This document shows positions 17,863 through 25,183 of a stretch of 64,000 nt of DNA, piece after piece (within the stretch, counting starts at the first letter, position 1; each line of letters opens with the position of its first letter). Both the position numbers and the translations under genes were made by a program. The notes below the pieces were generated by a model. The model ran no database searches, was not told the origin of the DNA, and saw nothing but the letters and a program-made list of their open reading frames with translations. This stretch comes from Martinezella tropici (GTDB taxonomy: Bacteria > Pseudomonadota > Alphaproteobacteria > Rhizobiales > Rhizobiaceae): NCBI RefSeq assembly GCF_003287875.1, contig NZ_QMKK01000022.1:62001-126000 (forward strand), written 5' to 3'.

Positions 17863-17888
17863 CGCCTGCCCCAGCAGGCGGTTTTTTT
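17863..17888 (+). terminator. Terminator-like hairpin in the pcs leader, plus-strand orientation
   Basis: CGCCTGC (17863-17869) pairs perfectly with GCAGGCG (17874-17880) around CCCA, followed by a run of seven T on the plus strand. There is no plus-strand gene to its left. A further copy of the arm, CGCCTGCT at 17851-17858, could pair with 17873-17880 instead, giving two exclusive folds in the pcs leader RNA. Confidence 0.55.
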
Positions 17889-18051
17889 CTCGCTAATATG
17901 CATCCTTTGGCTTGCACCGCCAGCACAAAAGCGTCGATCCCGGCACGCTAGCGCTACTTACTGTCATTTTCACCCATTGCGATGTTTCATCCCATGGATT
18001 TCAACAGGCTAAGCGCTTATTTTCAGAACCAAAGGCAATTGAGGCATCGAT

Positions 18052-19254
18052 ATGAAGCAGATTGAAGTGGCCGTTATCGGCGGTGGACTCGCCGGCATGA
18101 TCACGGCGTTCGCGCTCGCGCGCGGCGGAAGATCCGTCGCCCTTGTCGCCGCGCCGCACAACAAGGCCGACAAGCGGACGACGGCGCTAATGGACCAATC
18201 GATCCGCCTTCTGGAGCGCTTGACGCTATGGGAAAGGGTAGCGTCTTCGGCGGCACCGCTGACCACGATGCGCATCGTCGACGGCACTTCGCGGCTGCTG
18301 CGTGCGCCGACCGTCTCGTTCCGATCGTCCGAGATCGGACTGGACGCCTTCGGCTACAATATTCCGAATGCCGTCTTGCTCGACAATCTCAGCCAAGCCA
18401 TCGAAGCGGAAGGCAATATCAGCCGCACCGAAGCCACCGCTTCCGAAATCACCTTCCGCGATGACGGCGTCACGGTCGTCATCGACAACGGCGATTCGAT
18501 CGAAGCCGCCTTCGTCATCGGCGCGGATGGCCGCAATTCGATGGTGCGAGAGATGCTCGGAATCAAAACCAAGGGCTGGTCTTATCCACAATCGGCAATG
18601 GTGCTGAACTTCGCGCATAGTCTGCCGCATCAGAACATCTCTACGGAATTTCACACGGAAAGCGGCCCCTTCACGCAGGTGCCTCTGCCCGGCCGGCGTT
18701 CGAGCCTTGTCTGGGTGCAGAAGCCGTCGGAAGCGGCGGCCAATGCCGAAAAGTCGCTCGAGGAGCTCGGCCGCCTGGTCGAGGAGCGAATGCAATCGAT
18801 GCTTGGCCAGGTCACGATCGAGGACAGCGTGCAGGTCTGGCCGCTTTCCGGCATGACGGCCTATCGTTTCGGCAAGGGCCGCGCCGCGCTGATCGGCGAA
18901 GCCGCGCATGTCTTTCCGCCGATCGGCGCCCAGGGGCTCAATCTCAGTCTTCGCGATATATTGGCGTTGTCGGATATTCTTTGCTCGCGCGCCGACCAGC
19001 CGATCCCGGCGACATCGGGCAACAGTTTCGACCGCAAGAGACGCGCCGATATCGTCACCCGGACAGCAAGCGTCGACCTCCTCAATCGCTCGCTTCTGTC
19101 GGACTTCCTGCCTGTGCAGATGTTGCGCGCCGCGGGCCTGCATGTGCTTTCGGCCATTGCACCGCTCCGCAACATCGTCATGCGCGAGGGCATCGAACCC
19201 GGCGGAAGCCTGCGCAATTTTCCGTCGCTGCTACGGGAAAAGCTGCGCCGGTAA
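18052..19254 (+). CDS. FAD-dependent UbiH/UbiF-family hydroxylase
   Basis: A 400-residue flavoprotein monooxygenase of the ubiquinone-biosynthesis type. The dinucleotide motif VIGGGLAGMITAFALARGG is at the N-terminus, the mid-protein FVIGADGRNSMVRE is the DG motif, and ALIGEAAHVFPPIGAQGLNL is the GD motif with the UbiH-like PIGAQGLN. It should hydroxylate a polyprenyl-phenol intermediate of ubiquinone; the ring position is not clear from sequence. The gene is monocistronic, divergent from pcs, and its last 24 bp overlap the convergent AEC transporter gene. Confidence 0.88.
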   Translation: MKQIEVAVIGGGLAGMITAFALARGGRSVALVAAPHNKADKRTTALMDQSIRLLERLTLWERVASSAAPLTTMRIVDGTSRLLRAPTVSFRSSEIGLDAFGYNIPNAVLLDNLSQAIEAEGNISRTEATASEITFRDDGVTVVIDNGDSIEAAFVIGADGRNSMVREMLGIKTKGWSYPQSAMVLNFAHSLPHQNISTEFHTESGPFTQVPLPGRRSSLVWVQKPSEAAANAEKSLEELGRLVEERMQSMLGQVTIEDSVQVWPLSGMTAYRFGKGRAALIGEAAHVFPPIGAQGLNLSLRDILALSDILCSRADQPIPATSGNSFDRKRRADIVTRTASVDLLNRSLLSDFLPVQMLRAAGLHVLSAIAPLRNIVMREGIEPGGSLRNFPSLLREKLRR

Positions 19255-20193
19255 GGCGCCCGACTTTATCAAATAGAGAACGACGGAAACCGTCACCACG
19301 GAACAGGCCGTGGTGATCAGGATGGTGGCGGATGCCCGCTCCTGCCAGACGCCGTATTGCTGGCCGATGACGAAGACATTCGTTGCCGTCGGCAGTGCCG
19401 CCAAAAGGACCGCCGCCTCGATCCAGATCGGATCGAATCCGCCGACGGCCTGCAGAACGATATAGACGACAAACGGATGCAGGATGAGCTTCACCGGCAC
19501 GATATAGCCGATCTCGACTGGAATCCATTTCAGCGGCCGCAATGCAAGCGTCACGCCCATGGCAAATAGCGCACAAGGCGCAGCAGCTTGCGCGAGATAA
19601 TTGACAAATCGCTCGAAGGCGACGGGCTGATGGAGCGAAAACGCCGCCACGACGAAACCAAGCGCGGTCGACAGGATGAAGGGGTGCAGCAGCACCTTGC
19701 CGGCAATATCCGCGGCAAGCCGCAATGGGGATCGCTTGTCTTCACCTTCCAGCGCCATCAGCGCGGGCGCGACGATGAAATGCAGGGCGTTTTCGAAGCA
19801 AACGATCAGCGCTACGGGAACGGCGGCCCTTTCGCCCAGCGCCAGAAGTGCGAGCCCTGGCCCCATATAGCCGATATTGCCATAGGCGCCGGCGAAAGCC
19901 TGGATCGTGCAGTCGGCAAGTGAATTGCGGCGCAGGAAACGGCCGATCAGAAACAGCAGCAGGAAAATCGAATAGGTCGCGGCGATATCGGCGGCGATGA
20001 AGTCGATCCGCGTCAGCTGTTCGATCGGCGTCTGGGATACGAGCTTGAAGAACAGCGCCGGCAATGCGGCATAGATGATGAAGGTATTCAGCCAGCCGAG
20101 TGCCTCCGCCGGCTGCTTCGTAACGCGTGTGACGACGTAACCGATCAGGATCAGGCCGAAGAATGGCAGCAGCAGACCAACAATATCAGCCAT
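19231..20193 (-). CDS. AEC-family (auxin efflux carrier type) transporter
   Basis: A 320-residue membrane protein with about ten hydrophobic segments in two groups, the layout of the AEC family. Supporting pieces are the N-terminal FFGLILIGYVVTRV, the GNIGYMGPGLALLALGE segment in the middle, and LAALPTATNVFVIGQQYGVW near the C-terminus. Family members export or import small organic acids such as malonate or malate; the substrate is not deducible here. It overlaps the 3' end of the convergent hydroxylase gene by 24 bp, so the two may interfere at the RNA level. Confidence 0.87.
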   Translation of the reverse strand: MADIVGLLLPFFGLILIGYVVTRVTKQPAEALGWLNTFIIYAALPALFFKLVSQTPIEQLTRIDFIAADIAATYSIFLLLFLIGRFLRRNSLADCTIQAFAGAYGNIGYMGPGLALLALGERAAVPVALIVCFENALHFIVAPALMALEGEDKRSPLRLAADIAGKVLLHPFILSTALGFVVAAFSLHQPVAFERFVNYLAQAAAPCALFAMGVTLALRPLKWIPVEIGYIVPVKLILHPFVVYIVLQAVGGFDPIWIEAAVLLAALPTATNVFVIGQQYGVWQERASATILITTACSVVTVSVVLYLIKSGALPAQLFP

Positions 20194-20257
20194 GGGGGTC
20201 AGCCATCGGGCATGTTCCGTTTGCCGGGGAAAATGAAGGCGAAAGGTGTCGCCCGGA

Positions 20258-21010
20258 TTAGCCGATTTTCATCAGGATTGGAAAGGTCTGCTGAAACCAG
20301 ATCGCCATGTCGCTCACATAGCCGAAAATGAAGGCGAGACCGGTGAGCACCAGAAGCCCGCCCATGATCTTCTCGACCGTACCGAGATGGCGGCGAAAGC
20401 GGGAGAGAAAGCTCATGAAGGCCCCGGAAAAGCCGGCGGCGATCCAGAAGGGAATGGCAAGGCCGAGCGAATAGACGGCGAGCAGGCCCGCACCGGCGCC
20501 GACCGTCTCACGCGATGCAGCAATGCCGAGAATGGCGCCCAGCACAGGGCCGATGCAAGGCGTCCAGCCAAAGGCGAAGGCAAGGCCCATAATGTAGGCA
20601 CCCGTCAGCGTCGCCGGTTTGCCGCCGCTCTGGAAGCGTGCCTCGCGGGCCAGAAGGCCGATACGAAAGACGCCGAGAAAATTCATGCCCATGATGACGA
20701 TGATGAGACCGCCGATCTTGGCGAGGATATCCAGGTGCTGGCGCAGCAGCAGCCCGATGGAAGAGGCGCCGGCTCCGAGCGCGACGAATACCGTGGCAAA
20801 TCCTAAGGTGAAAAAGAGCGCCGACATCAGGACATTGCCGCGAATGTTCGGCGCCGCTACGGCAGCCGCGCCGCCGCCACGAAACTGCTCGACCGAAATT
20901 CCCGCCATGTAGCAGAGATAAGGCGGTACGAGCGGCAGCACGCAGGGCGAAAGAAACGAAAGCGCTCCGGCGAGCAATGCACTCAGAAGCGAGATATCGG
21001 CGAGCGACAC
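20258..21010 (-). CDS. CcdA/DsbD-type cytochrome c biogenesis membrane protein
   Basis: A 250-residue membrane protein with six hydrophobic segments. LSFLSPCVLPLVPPYLCYMAG carries the first conserved cysteine and prolines, and FGWTPCIGPVLGAILGIA the second, the pair that shuttles electrons across the inner membrane to periplasmic thiols. The start is a GTG at 21010, preceded by GGAG at a good distance. The gene stands alone, 64 bp after the AEC gene start in transcription order. The role is delivery of reducing power for haem attachment or disulfide handling. Confidence 0.9.
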   Translation of the reverse strand: MSLADISLLSALLAGALSFLSPCVLPLVPPYLCYMAGISVEQFRGGGAAAVAAPNIRGNVLMSALFFTLGFATVFVALGAGASSIGLLLRQHLDILAKIGGLIIVIMGMNFLGVFRIGLLAREARFQSGGKPATLTGAYIMGLAFAFGWTPCIGPVLGAILGIAASRETVGAGAGLLAVYSLGLAIPFWIAAGFSGAFMSFLSRFRRHLGTVEKIMGGLLVLTGLAFIFGYVSDMAIWFQQTFPILMKIG

Positions 21011-21280
21011 GATGGACTCCGGCTATGTCATTCCGGTCCCTTCCTAGCGTTGCAGACGACCGAAAGCCAATCACCTTTTCGCGGGCAGTCCCGGTACAGC
21101 CTTGGAGACGAACGATTGCTGCGCCCAGCACAGGCTGCCAATCCGTTTCCACAGACGCGACCAAACGCCGCAGAGGAAGCGGATGAAAGAATTCACTTTT
21201 CGCCCAATTCGGGGTCCAAGCTGCCATGGTTCGTAGAACAACGCATATTCCATCTCAGCTATTTAACGGAGGAAAGCCCC

Positions 21281-21562
21281 ATGCGAATTGCTACTATGTT
21301 CACGACTACAGCCTTTGTCGCACTCTTCAGCGTCAGCGCCATGGCCCAAACCGCGACGACCCCCAGCACCACGACTACGACGACCCCCAGTGCAACGATG
21401 TCGACGCCTTCGACGACCACCACGACCAAGCCGAAAGCAATGAAGCCGGCTCAGACTGCCGTGTCCAAGGCATGTTCGACCCAGGCCGATGCCAAGGGTC
21501 TGCATGGAAAGGCACGCGCCAAATTCCGCAGCGACTGCAAGAAGAACGGCGGTAAGGTCTAA
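21281..21562 (+). CDS. Small secreted PsiF-repeat protein
   Basis: A 93-residue protein with a clear signal peptide (MRIATMFTTTAFVALFSVSAMA, described only: hydrophobic core at residues 8-20, cleavage after AMA). A Thr/Pro/Ser linker of about 30 residues follows. The C-terminus has one PsiF repeat, KACSTQADAKGLHGKARAKF then a CK pair, including two cysteines. GGAGGA lies seven bases before the ATG, so this start is well supported over a longer upstream frame. PsiF proteins in enterics are phosphate-starvation inducible, but their function is unknown. I see no Pho box upstream. Confidence 0.82.
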   Translation: MRIATMFTTTAFVALFSVSAMAQTATTPSTTTTTTPSATMSTPSTTTTTKPKAMKPAQTAVSKACSTQADAKGLHGKARAKFRSDCKKNGGKV

Positions 21563-21578
21563 GGCCAAATACGTCTTA

Positions 21579-21627
21579 CGCAACGATCAACTTTGCCGTT
21601 GAAGTGGCGGTAGAGTTGATCGTTGCG
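21579..21627. repeat. Perfect 14-bp inverted repeat (long hairpin) after the PsiF gene
   Basis: CGCAACGATCAACT (21579-21592) is the exact reverse complement of 21614-21627. The 21-base spacer contains a short inner stem (TGCCG with CGGTA, one G-T pair). No T-tract follows on either strand. It may act as a 3' RNA stabiliser or terminator, or be a small repeat element. Confidence 0.6.
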
Positions 21628-21833
21628 ATAGGGTCTTCACCTCGCACCATAAGCCGGAGAGATGCGGCACAGGAAAACAGCACGTCTGGCTGCCATGGCG
21701 GCGGCAATGTTTGCAACCGACGAGACAAACAGCGGAAACCACTGAAATTGAAGCCCTTTCCTGTCCGGTCGAATCAATGGACGGAGCAGAAACCGGCCAG
21801 TCGGATGCGACCGGAGCCATGACCCGCCGAGGA

Positions 21834-22040
21834 TCACTCCGTCTTCGGCTTGAGTTCTCTCGTCGCCGGATCGACCTTACCATCGGCGAGCCTGTTGCGA
21901 GGATCGGCAACAACCTTGGCCTTGTCCCTATTCTTCGACACCCGAACCGAATCATGTGCCTTGCTGTGCTGAATCTTCGCCAGCGCCTGCTTCTCTTCGT
22001 TTCCGTCCTGCGGATCATGCGATCGATCGTTTGCCAACAT
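21834..22040 (-). CDS. Small charged hypothetical protein
   Basis: A 68-residue, very hydrophilic protein (MLANDRSHDPQDGNEEKQ at the start, DPATRELKPKTE at the end) with no cysteine and no membrane segment. The start at 22040 is chosen because GAGGAG sits four bases upstream; longer in-frame starts have no such site. The lysine-, aspartate- and arginine-rich make-up suggests an unstructured or nucleic-acid-contacting protein, but I do not recognise the family with confidence. It stands alone on the minus strand between the PsiF hairpin and a tiny plus-strand frame. Confidence 0.6.
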   Translation of the reverse strand: MLANDRSHDPQDGNEEKQALAKIQHSKAHDSVRVSKNRDKAKVVADPRNRLADGKVDPATRELKPKTE

Positions 22041-22270
22041 ACGTCTCCTCTTTGTCGGAAGGGAAACTCGGTCGATTCGATTCCGTTCCAAGGAGGCTGG
22101 GGATATCGCTGTCCGACGATTGTCCAATCCGCGGTCGGCGCGGCTTTAAGGACGCCGAAACAACAAGGCGTCATACTTTTAGCGACATTTAATATAAAAA
22201 TACGACAGTTGATACGAGACGAATTATGAATTTCAGCGTTTAAACGTCGTTGCCAGGTGAGGAGCTGATC

Positions 22271-22381
22271 ATGACGGCGATCGAAAGGAAGAAGTTCGCC
22301 CGACTTGTCATGTTGATATTGCTGCCAATCTTCGGCGGCCGGACGGCGGTTGCGATCGCGGCGCTCTCGGCAATCGCATAG
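22271..22381 (+). CDS. Possible 36-residue membrane peptide
   Basis: A short frame starting MTAIERKKFARLVMLILLPIF and ending AALSAIA. It has a basic N-terminus followed by a hydrophobic stretch with a GGR break, and a good ribosome site (GAGGAG, six bases before ATG). The palindrome CGTTTAAACG lies 25 bp upstream. Too short to assign to a family; it could be a small membrane protein or chance. Confidence 0.35.
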   Translation: MTAIERKKFARLVMLILLPIFGGRTAVAIAALSAIA

Positions 22382-22450
22382 GTGCAGGCCGGTTTGCCCG
22401 CGCGAATCATCCTGCAGAGGCGATCTTAAGCAGGACCGCCTATCCAAGCC

Positions 22451-22954
22451 TCACGAGCAGTCGCGGCTGTCGACCGAAAACGAGTAATCCCGACCCTTCA
22501 GCTGATAGATGTAATTTGCCAGCAAAGCTTCGCCGGAGCTGAATTTCGGCAGGAGGAAGTTGCACAAGTCGGCAAGCTGGGCGGATTTGACGAGAGGAGG
22601 ATCGAAATCCTCCTCATCATCATCCACATCGTAGAAATAGCTGTAGATCTGGTCAGTAAAATCTATCTTCGTCAAAGTGGTTTTCTGATCGACCTTTCTG
22701 GGCAGGTCCTTGTTGGCGAAGATTACGGGGTAGCGCTCCGTGAGATAGGGAATCACAAAATGCTCTGTCACCGGCGTCGTGATCGCGACGCCAACCAGCG
22801 GCAATACCCTCAATGCAATCCCAAACCTCTTTCCGGCGATCAGCCCTAATAGGATCCCGAGGGAACCCAGCAGCCCGCAAACGATTGCGTAGATTTCCCA
22901 TAAGGGCAGATCTGCCACGAATTCCATTATTCGCCCGTCGTCTTTACCAGCCAT
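22451..22954 (-). CDS. Hypothetical membrane protein, two N-terminal segments
   Basis: A 167-residue protein. Residues about 18-41 (IYAIVCGLLGSLGILLGLIAG) and 46-66 are hydrophobic, followed by a soluble tail with an acidic run (DVDDDEEDFDPP) near residue 110 and two cysteines, one in the final DCS. I do not recognise the family. Codon use and GC look somewhat lower than the flanking core genes, and it sits next to a tRNA gene with a mobile remnant, so it may be an acquired gene. Start at the first ATG is plausible but the ribosome site is weak. Confidence 0.55.
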   Translation of the reverse strand: MAGKDDGRIMEFVADLPLWEIYAIVCGLLGSLGILLGLIAGKRFGIALRVLPLVGVAITTPVTEHFVIPYLTERYPVIFANKDLPRKVDQKTTLTKIDFTDQIYSYFYDVDDDEEDFDPPLVKSAQLADLCNFLLPKFSSGEALLANYIYQLKGRDYSFSVDSRDCS

Positions 22955-23209
22955 CTTTTTGATCAGGGCACCTTACTACCCAATCGAGAGCCTTCACCAG
23001 CCATTTTGATACAACCGACATCAACAACCTGTGCGTTATACAATCTCACAAGAAAGGATTTTTCCGTCACGCCTGCCCATTTCGCCACAAGGAGACGAGG
23101 AAAAGCATCTTCGAGGCATGACAACTGCTATTTTATGGGTTGACCGCAATAGGGCGTCTGCATATGTTCCGCGCACTTCCAGCCGAGGCAGTATCTGCCT
23201 GCGGAAAGG

Positions 23210-23285
23210 GAGAGCGTAGCTCAGTCGGTAGAGCAACTGACTTTTAATCAGTAGGTCATGGGTTCGAATCCCATCGCTCTCACCA
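23210..23285 (+). tRNA. tRNA-Lys (anticodon TTT)
   Basis: A complete 76-base cloverleaf: acceptor arms GAGAGCG (23210-23216) and CGCTCTC (23275-23281), D-arm with AGCTCAGTCGGTAGAGC, anticodon stem ACTGA/TCAGT with loop CTTTTAA (anticodon TTT at 23243-23245), and T-arm with GGTTCGAATCC. The 3' CCA is encoded. It reads AAA and AAG lysine codons. Confidence 0.97.
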
Positions 23286-23289
23286 GCGG

Positions 23290-23500
23290 ATTTTTTGTCC
23301 ATACCGAAGACATAGGTAACAGATTGTCCCTAAGACATGGGTGACAACCTCGTGCCGAACGGGTTGTCGATAGTTTGCAAGGTCCTCTGCTCCAAGTCGA
23401 TATATCCGAGATCATAGTGCATGAAGCTGACAAACCGATTGCCCTCGGCAAGGCAGCCGATTCTCATCGGGCGCAAACAACGGTAACAATTTTCGCTAAT
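23290..23500 (-). pseudogene. Remnant of an IS transposase (3' end), possibly IS481-like
   Basis: On the minus strand the region encodes only a transposase C-terminus: RPMRIGCLAEGNRFVSFMHY, then LGYIDLEQRTLQ and NPFGTRLSPMS before a stop at about 23330. After the stop come two related copies of the end-like motif, gacatgggtgac and gacataggtaac, about 25 bp apart and only a few bases from the tRNA 3' end. The N-terminal part is absent, so this is a dead fragment of about 200 bp. The IS481 assignment is from memory of similar ends and is uncertain; the upper boundary is approximate. Confidence 0.55.
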
Positions 23501-23619
23501 AATCAGGGTTGCAAAGATCGGTTCCATCAGCCTGCAATCGGCAACAGTTGGGGTGCGAATCGTTTTTGGTGTATATCGGTTACTGTTGACAACCTGTCGG
23601 GCCCTCAGGAGGTTCTTTT

Positions 23620-23877
23620 ATGGAAGACGCAAACGTAGGTTGGATTGCAGCAATTATCATCGGCGGTTTGGCTGGCTGGTTCGCCGAGATGATCATGAAG
23701 AGCAACACCGGCATCATCATGAACATCATCCTCGGCATCGTTGGCGCGCTCGTCGCCAGCTGGCTGTTCCGTGCCCTCGGCATCGCTCTGCCGTTCCATG
23801 TGTGGCTAAATTATCTGGTCACGGGCTTCATCGGCGCCTGCATCCTGATTTTCGTCGGCCGACTGATCAGGCGATAA
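23620..23877 (+). CDS. GlsB/YeaQ/YmgE-family small membrane protein
   Basis: An 85-residue protein with three hydrophobic helices and the glycine pattern of the transglycosylase-associated family: WIAAIIIGGLAGWFAEMIMK, IIMNIILGIVGALVASWLF, and YLVTGFIGACILIFVGRLIR. Family members are stress-induced inner-membrane proteins of unclear function. AGGAGG is seven bases before the ATG. A strong terminator follows 38 bp after the stop, so it is a single-gene unit. Two further family members lie at 46.4-46.9 kb. Confidence 0.9.
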   Translation: MEDANVGWIAAIIIGGLAGWFAEMIMKSNTGIIMNIILGIVGALVASWLFRALGIALPFHVWLNYLVTGFIGACILIFVGRLIRR

Positions 23878-23915
23878 CCATATATCGGGCGGGAAGCGCC
23901 CGAATCGGGAAGAGG

Positions 23916-23950
23916 AAAAGGGAAGGCGAGATATTCTCGCCTTCCCTTTT
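23916..23950 (+). terminator. Strong terminator after the GlsB-like gene
   Basis: A perfect 15-bp stem (23916-23930 with 23936-23950) around ATATT, containing GGGAAGGCGAG and ending in a T run. The A-rich left arm makes it work in both directions. Confidence 0.88.
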
Positions 23951-24116
23951 TGTTGCATGAACGGTGTCGGCATGCGCGGCGGGTTGCCACGACATATAAA
24001 AATCCGAATATGAGACCCGAGAGAGCCGATGTGCACGATCACAATGCACTTCAAGGCCTTTCCAACCTCCCGCTTGGCGCTATCTACCAGAATGGAACCG
24101 AAAGGAGGTTGGAAAC

Positions 24117-24323
24117 ATGACGGAAAACGCCAATCGGACAACCACGCGAAGAGTCATCCGAGGCCGCCCTTACAGCATTGCTGAATTTGCGCGGAAATAT
24201 CGTCTCGACGACGCGGAAGCAAAGCGCCTCTTCTATAAGTTCGGACCCTCGTCGACGGAGCTGGATCTGCTCATGGCAGCCAAACGGAAGCCGCCGAGCC
24301 TTTCCACGGCAATAGGCCAATGA
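24117..24323 (+). CDS. Small hypothetical protein
   Basis: A 68-residue basic protein with AGGAGG eight bases before the ATG. The central part, RGRPYSIAEFARKYRLDDAE followed by AKRLFYKFGPSS, looks like a short helix-turn-helix-like alpha-helical segment, and the C-terminus is LDLLMAAKRKPPSLSTAIGQ. It has no signal or membrane segment. I cannot name the family; DNA or RNA contact is only a guess from the basic, helical character. It lies between a terminator and a lone GntR regulator and shows no operon partner. Confidence 0.6.
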   Translation: MTENANRTTTRRVIRGRPYSIAEFARKYRLDDAEAKRLFYKFGPSSTELDLLMAAKRKPPSLSTAIGQ

Positions 24324-24451
24324 TGCGCGGCTCTTTCCGTCAGGCGTAAATTGCCGCCGGACCGTCGATTTTCTCAAGGCGGTCCGGAATCATTGAAATA
24401 CATGGACGTAAAGAAGGCCGGCCGACTGCGATACTGATATATCGCTATCGA

Positions 24452-25129
24452 TTGCCTTCGATGATGCCAGATGACACTCTGTGCCGTCCATGCACATGCC
24501 GGAAACCGTCTCGAATGCAGAATTCGCTTAGCCACCTCGCCTATCTCACGCTCGAATACTCGATCGTGACGCTCGAGCTGACGCCAGGCGCCCTCGTCAC
24601 CGAGAAACAACTGATCGAGATGGCTGGCCACGGGCGAACTCCAGTGCGCGAAGCGATTCAGAAGCTCGCCTGGCAGGGGCTGATCCATGTGCGGCCCCGC
24701 GTCGGCCTGCAGATTGCGGAGATCCGCCCCGAGGACCATCAATTCGTCATGCAGGTCCGGCGCGAACTGGAGCCGATCGCGGCCGCGCTCGTTGCCACCC
24801 ATGCAGATCCGCAGCAGCGTGAGCAGTTGGGGGAATGCGCTCGTCTGATGACGGAGTGTGCCGTTACAGGCGACCTGCCCGGATTTTTCGCCACCGACAA
24901 GACGTTCGATGAGATTCTGGAAGCCGCCTGCCCCAACAATTTCATTACGGCAGCGCTCGGACCAGTGCAGACGCATGCGCGCAGGCTTTGGTACTCCACG
25001 GGAGCGCATGACCAGATGGGCCGAGCGACAGCCATGCATGTTCAGGCAATAGACGCGATCCGAAACGGCGATGCAGATCACGCACGCGCCGCCATGGCCT
25101 CGCTCATCGGCTATCTCAGCAGCCCATGA
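24452..25129 (+). CDS. GntR-family transcriptional regulator (FCD domain)
   Basis: A regulator of up to 225 residues. The wHTH (TLELTPGALVTEKQLIEMAG, then RTPVREAIQKLAWQGLIHV) and the FCD domain (VMQVRRELEPIAAALVATHA, LPGFFATDKTFDEILEAACP) are clear. The start is uncertain: TTG at 24452, ATG at 24461 or 24464, or ATG at 24515 (MQNSLSHLAY), which would give the usual short N-terminus; none has a strong ribosome site. No metabolic gene is adjacent on the same strand, so its target is unknown. It is convergent with fpr and shares the intergenic hairpin. Confidence 0.8.
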   Translation: MPSMMPDDTLCRPCTCRKPSRMQNSLSHLAYLTLEYSIVTLELTPGALVTEKQLIEMAGHGRTPVREAIQKLAWQGLIHVRPRVGLQIAEIRPEDHQFVMQVRRELEPIAAALVATHADPQQREQLGECARLMTECAVTGDLPGFFATDKTFDEILEAACPNNFITAALGPVQTHARRLWYSTGAHDQMGRATAMHVQAIDAIRNGDADHARAAMASLIGYLSSP

Positions 25130-25132
25130 AAA

Positions 25133-25158
25133 AGGCGGCTTCGTTGTCGAAACCGCCT
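25133..25158 (-). terminator. Terminator of fpr
   Basis: AGGCGG (25133-25138) pairs with CCGCCT (25153-25158), with an inner TTCG/CGAA stem after one mismatch. On the minus strand it is followed by TTTTT. It sits between the convergent gntR and fpr stops. Confidence 0.75.
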
Positions 25159-25183
25159 CTGCGTCCACATGTCGGCAATTCGC

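Noticed and set aside
16329..17951. Plus-strand frame of 540 residues opposite the oxidoreductase and pcs
   Set aside because: Antisense shadow. It spans two real genes and the terminator-like hairpin and has no domain I recognise.
21587..22447. Long minus-strand frame of 286 residues over the small genes at 21.6-22.4 kb
   Set aside because: Arginine- and cysteine-rich nonsense composition, no ribosome site, and it covers a hairpin and a better-supported gene in another frame.
23036..23302. Minus-strand frame starting MDKKSAGESDGIRTHDLLIK
   Set aside because: It is read antisense to tRNA-Lys and gives the well-known false protein seen over tRNA genes. The tRNA explains the sequence.
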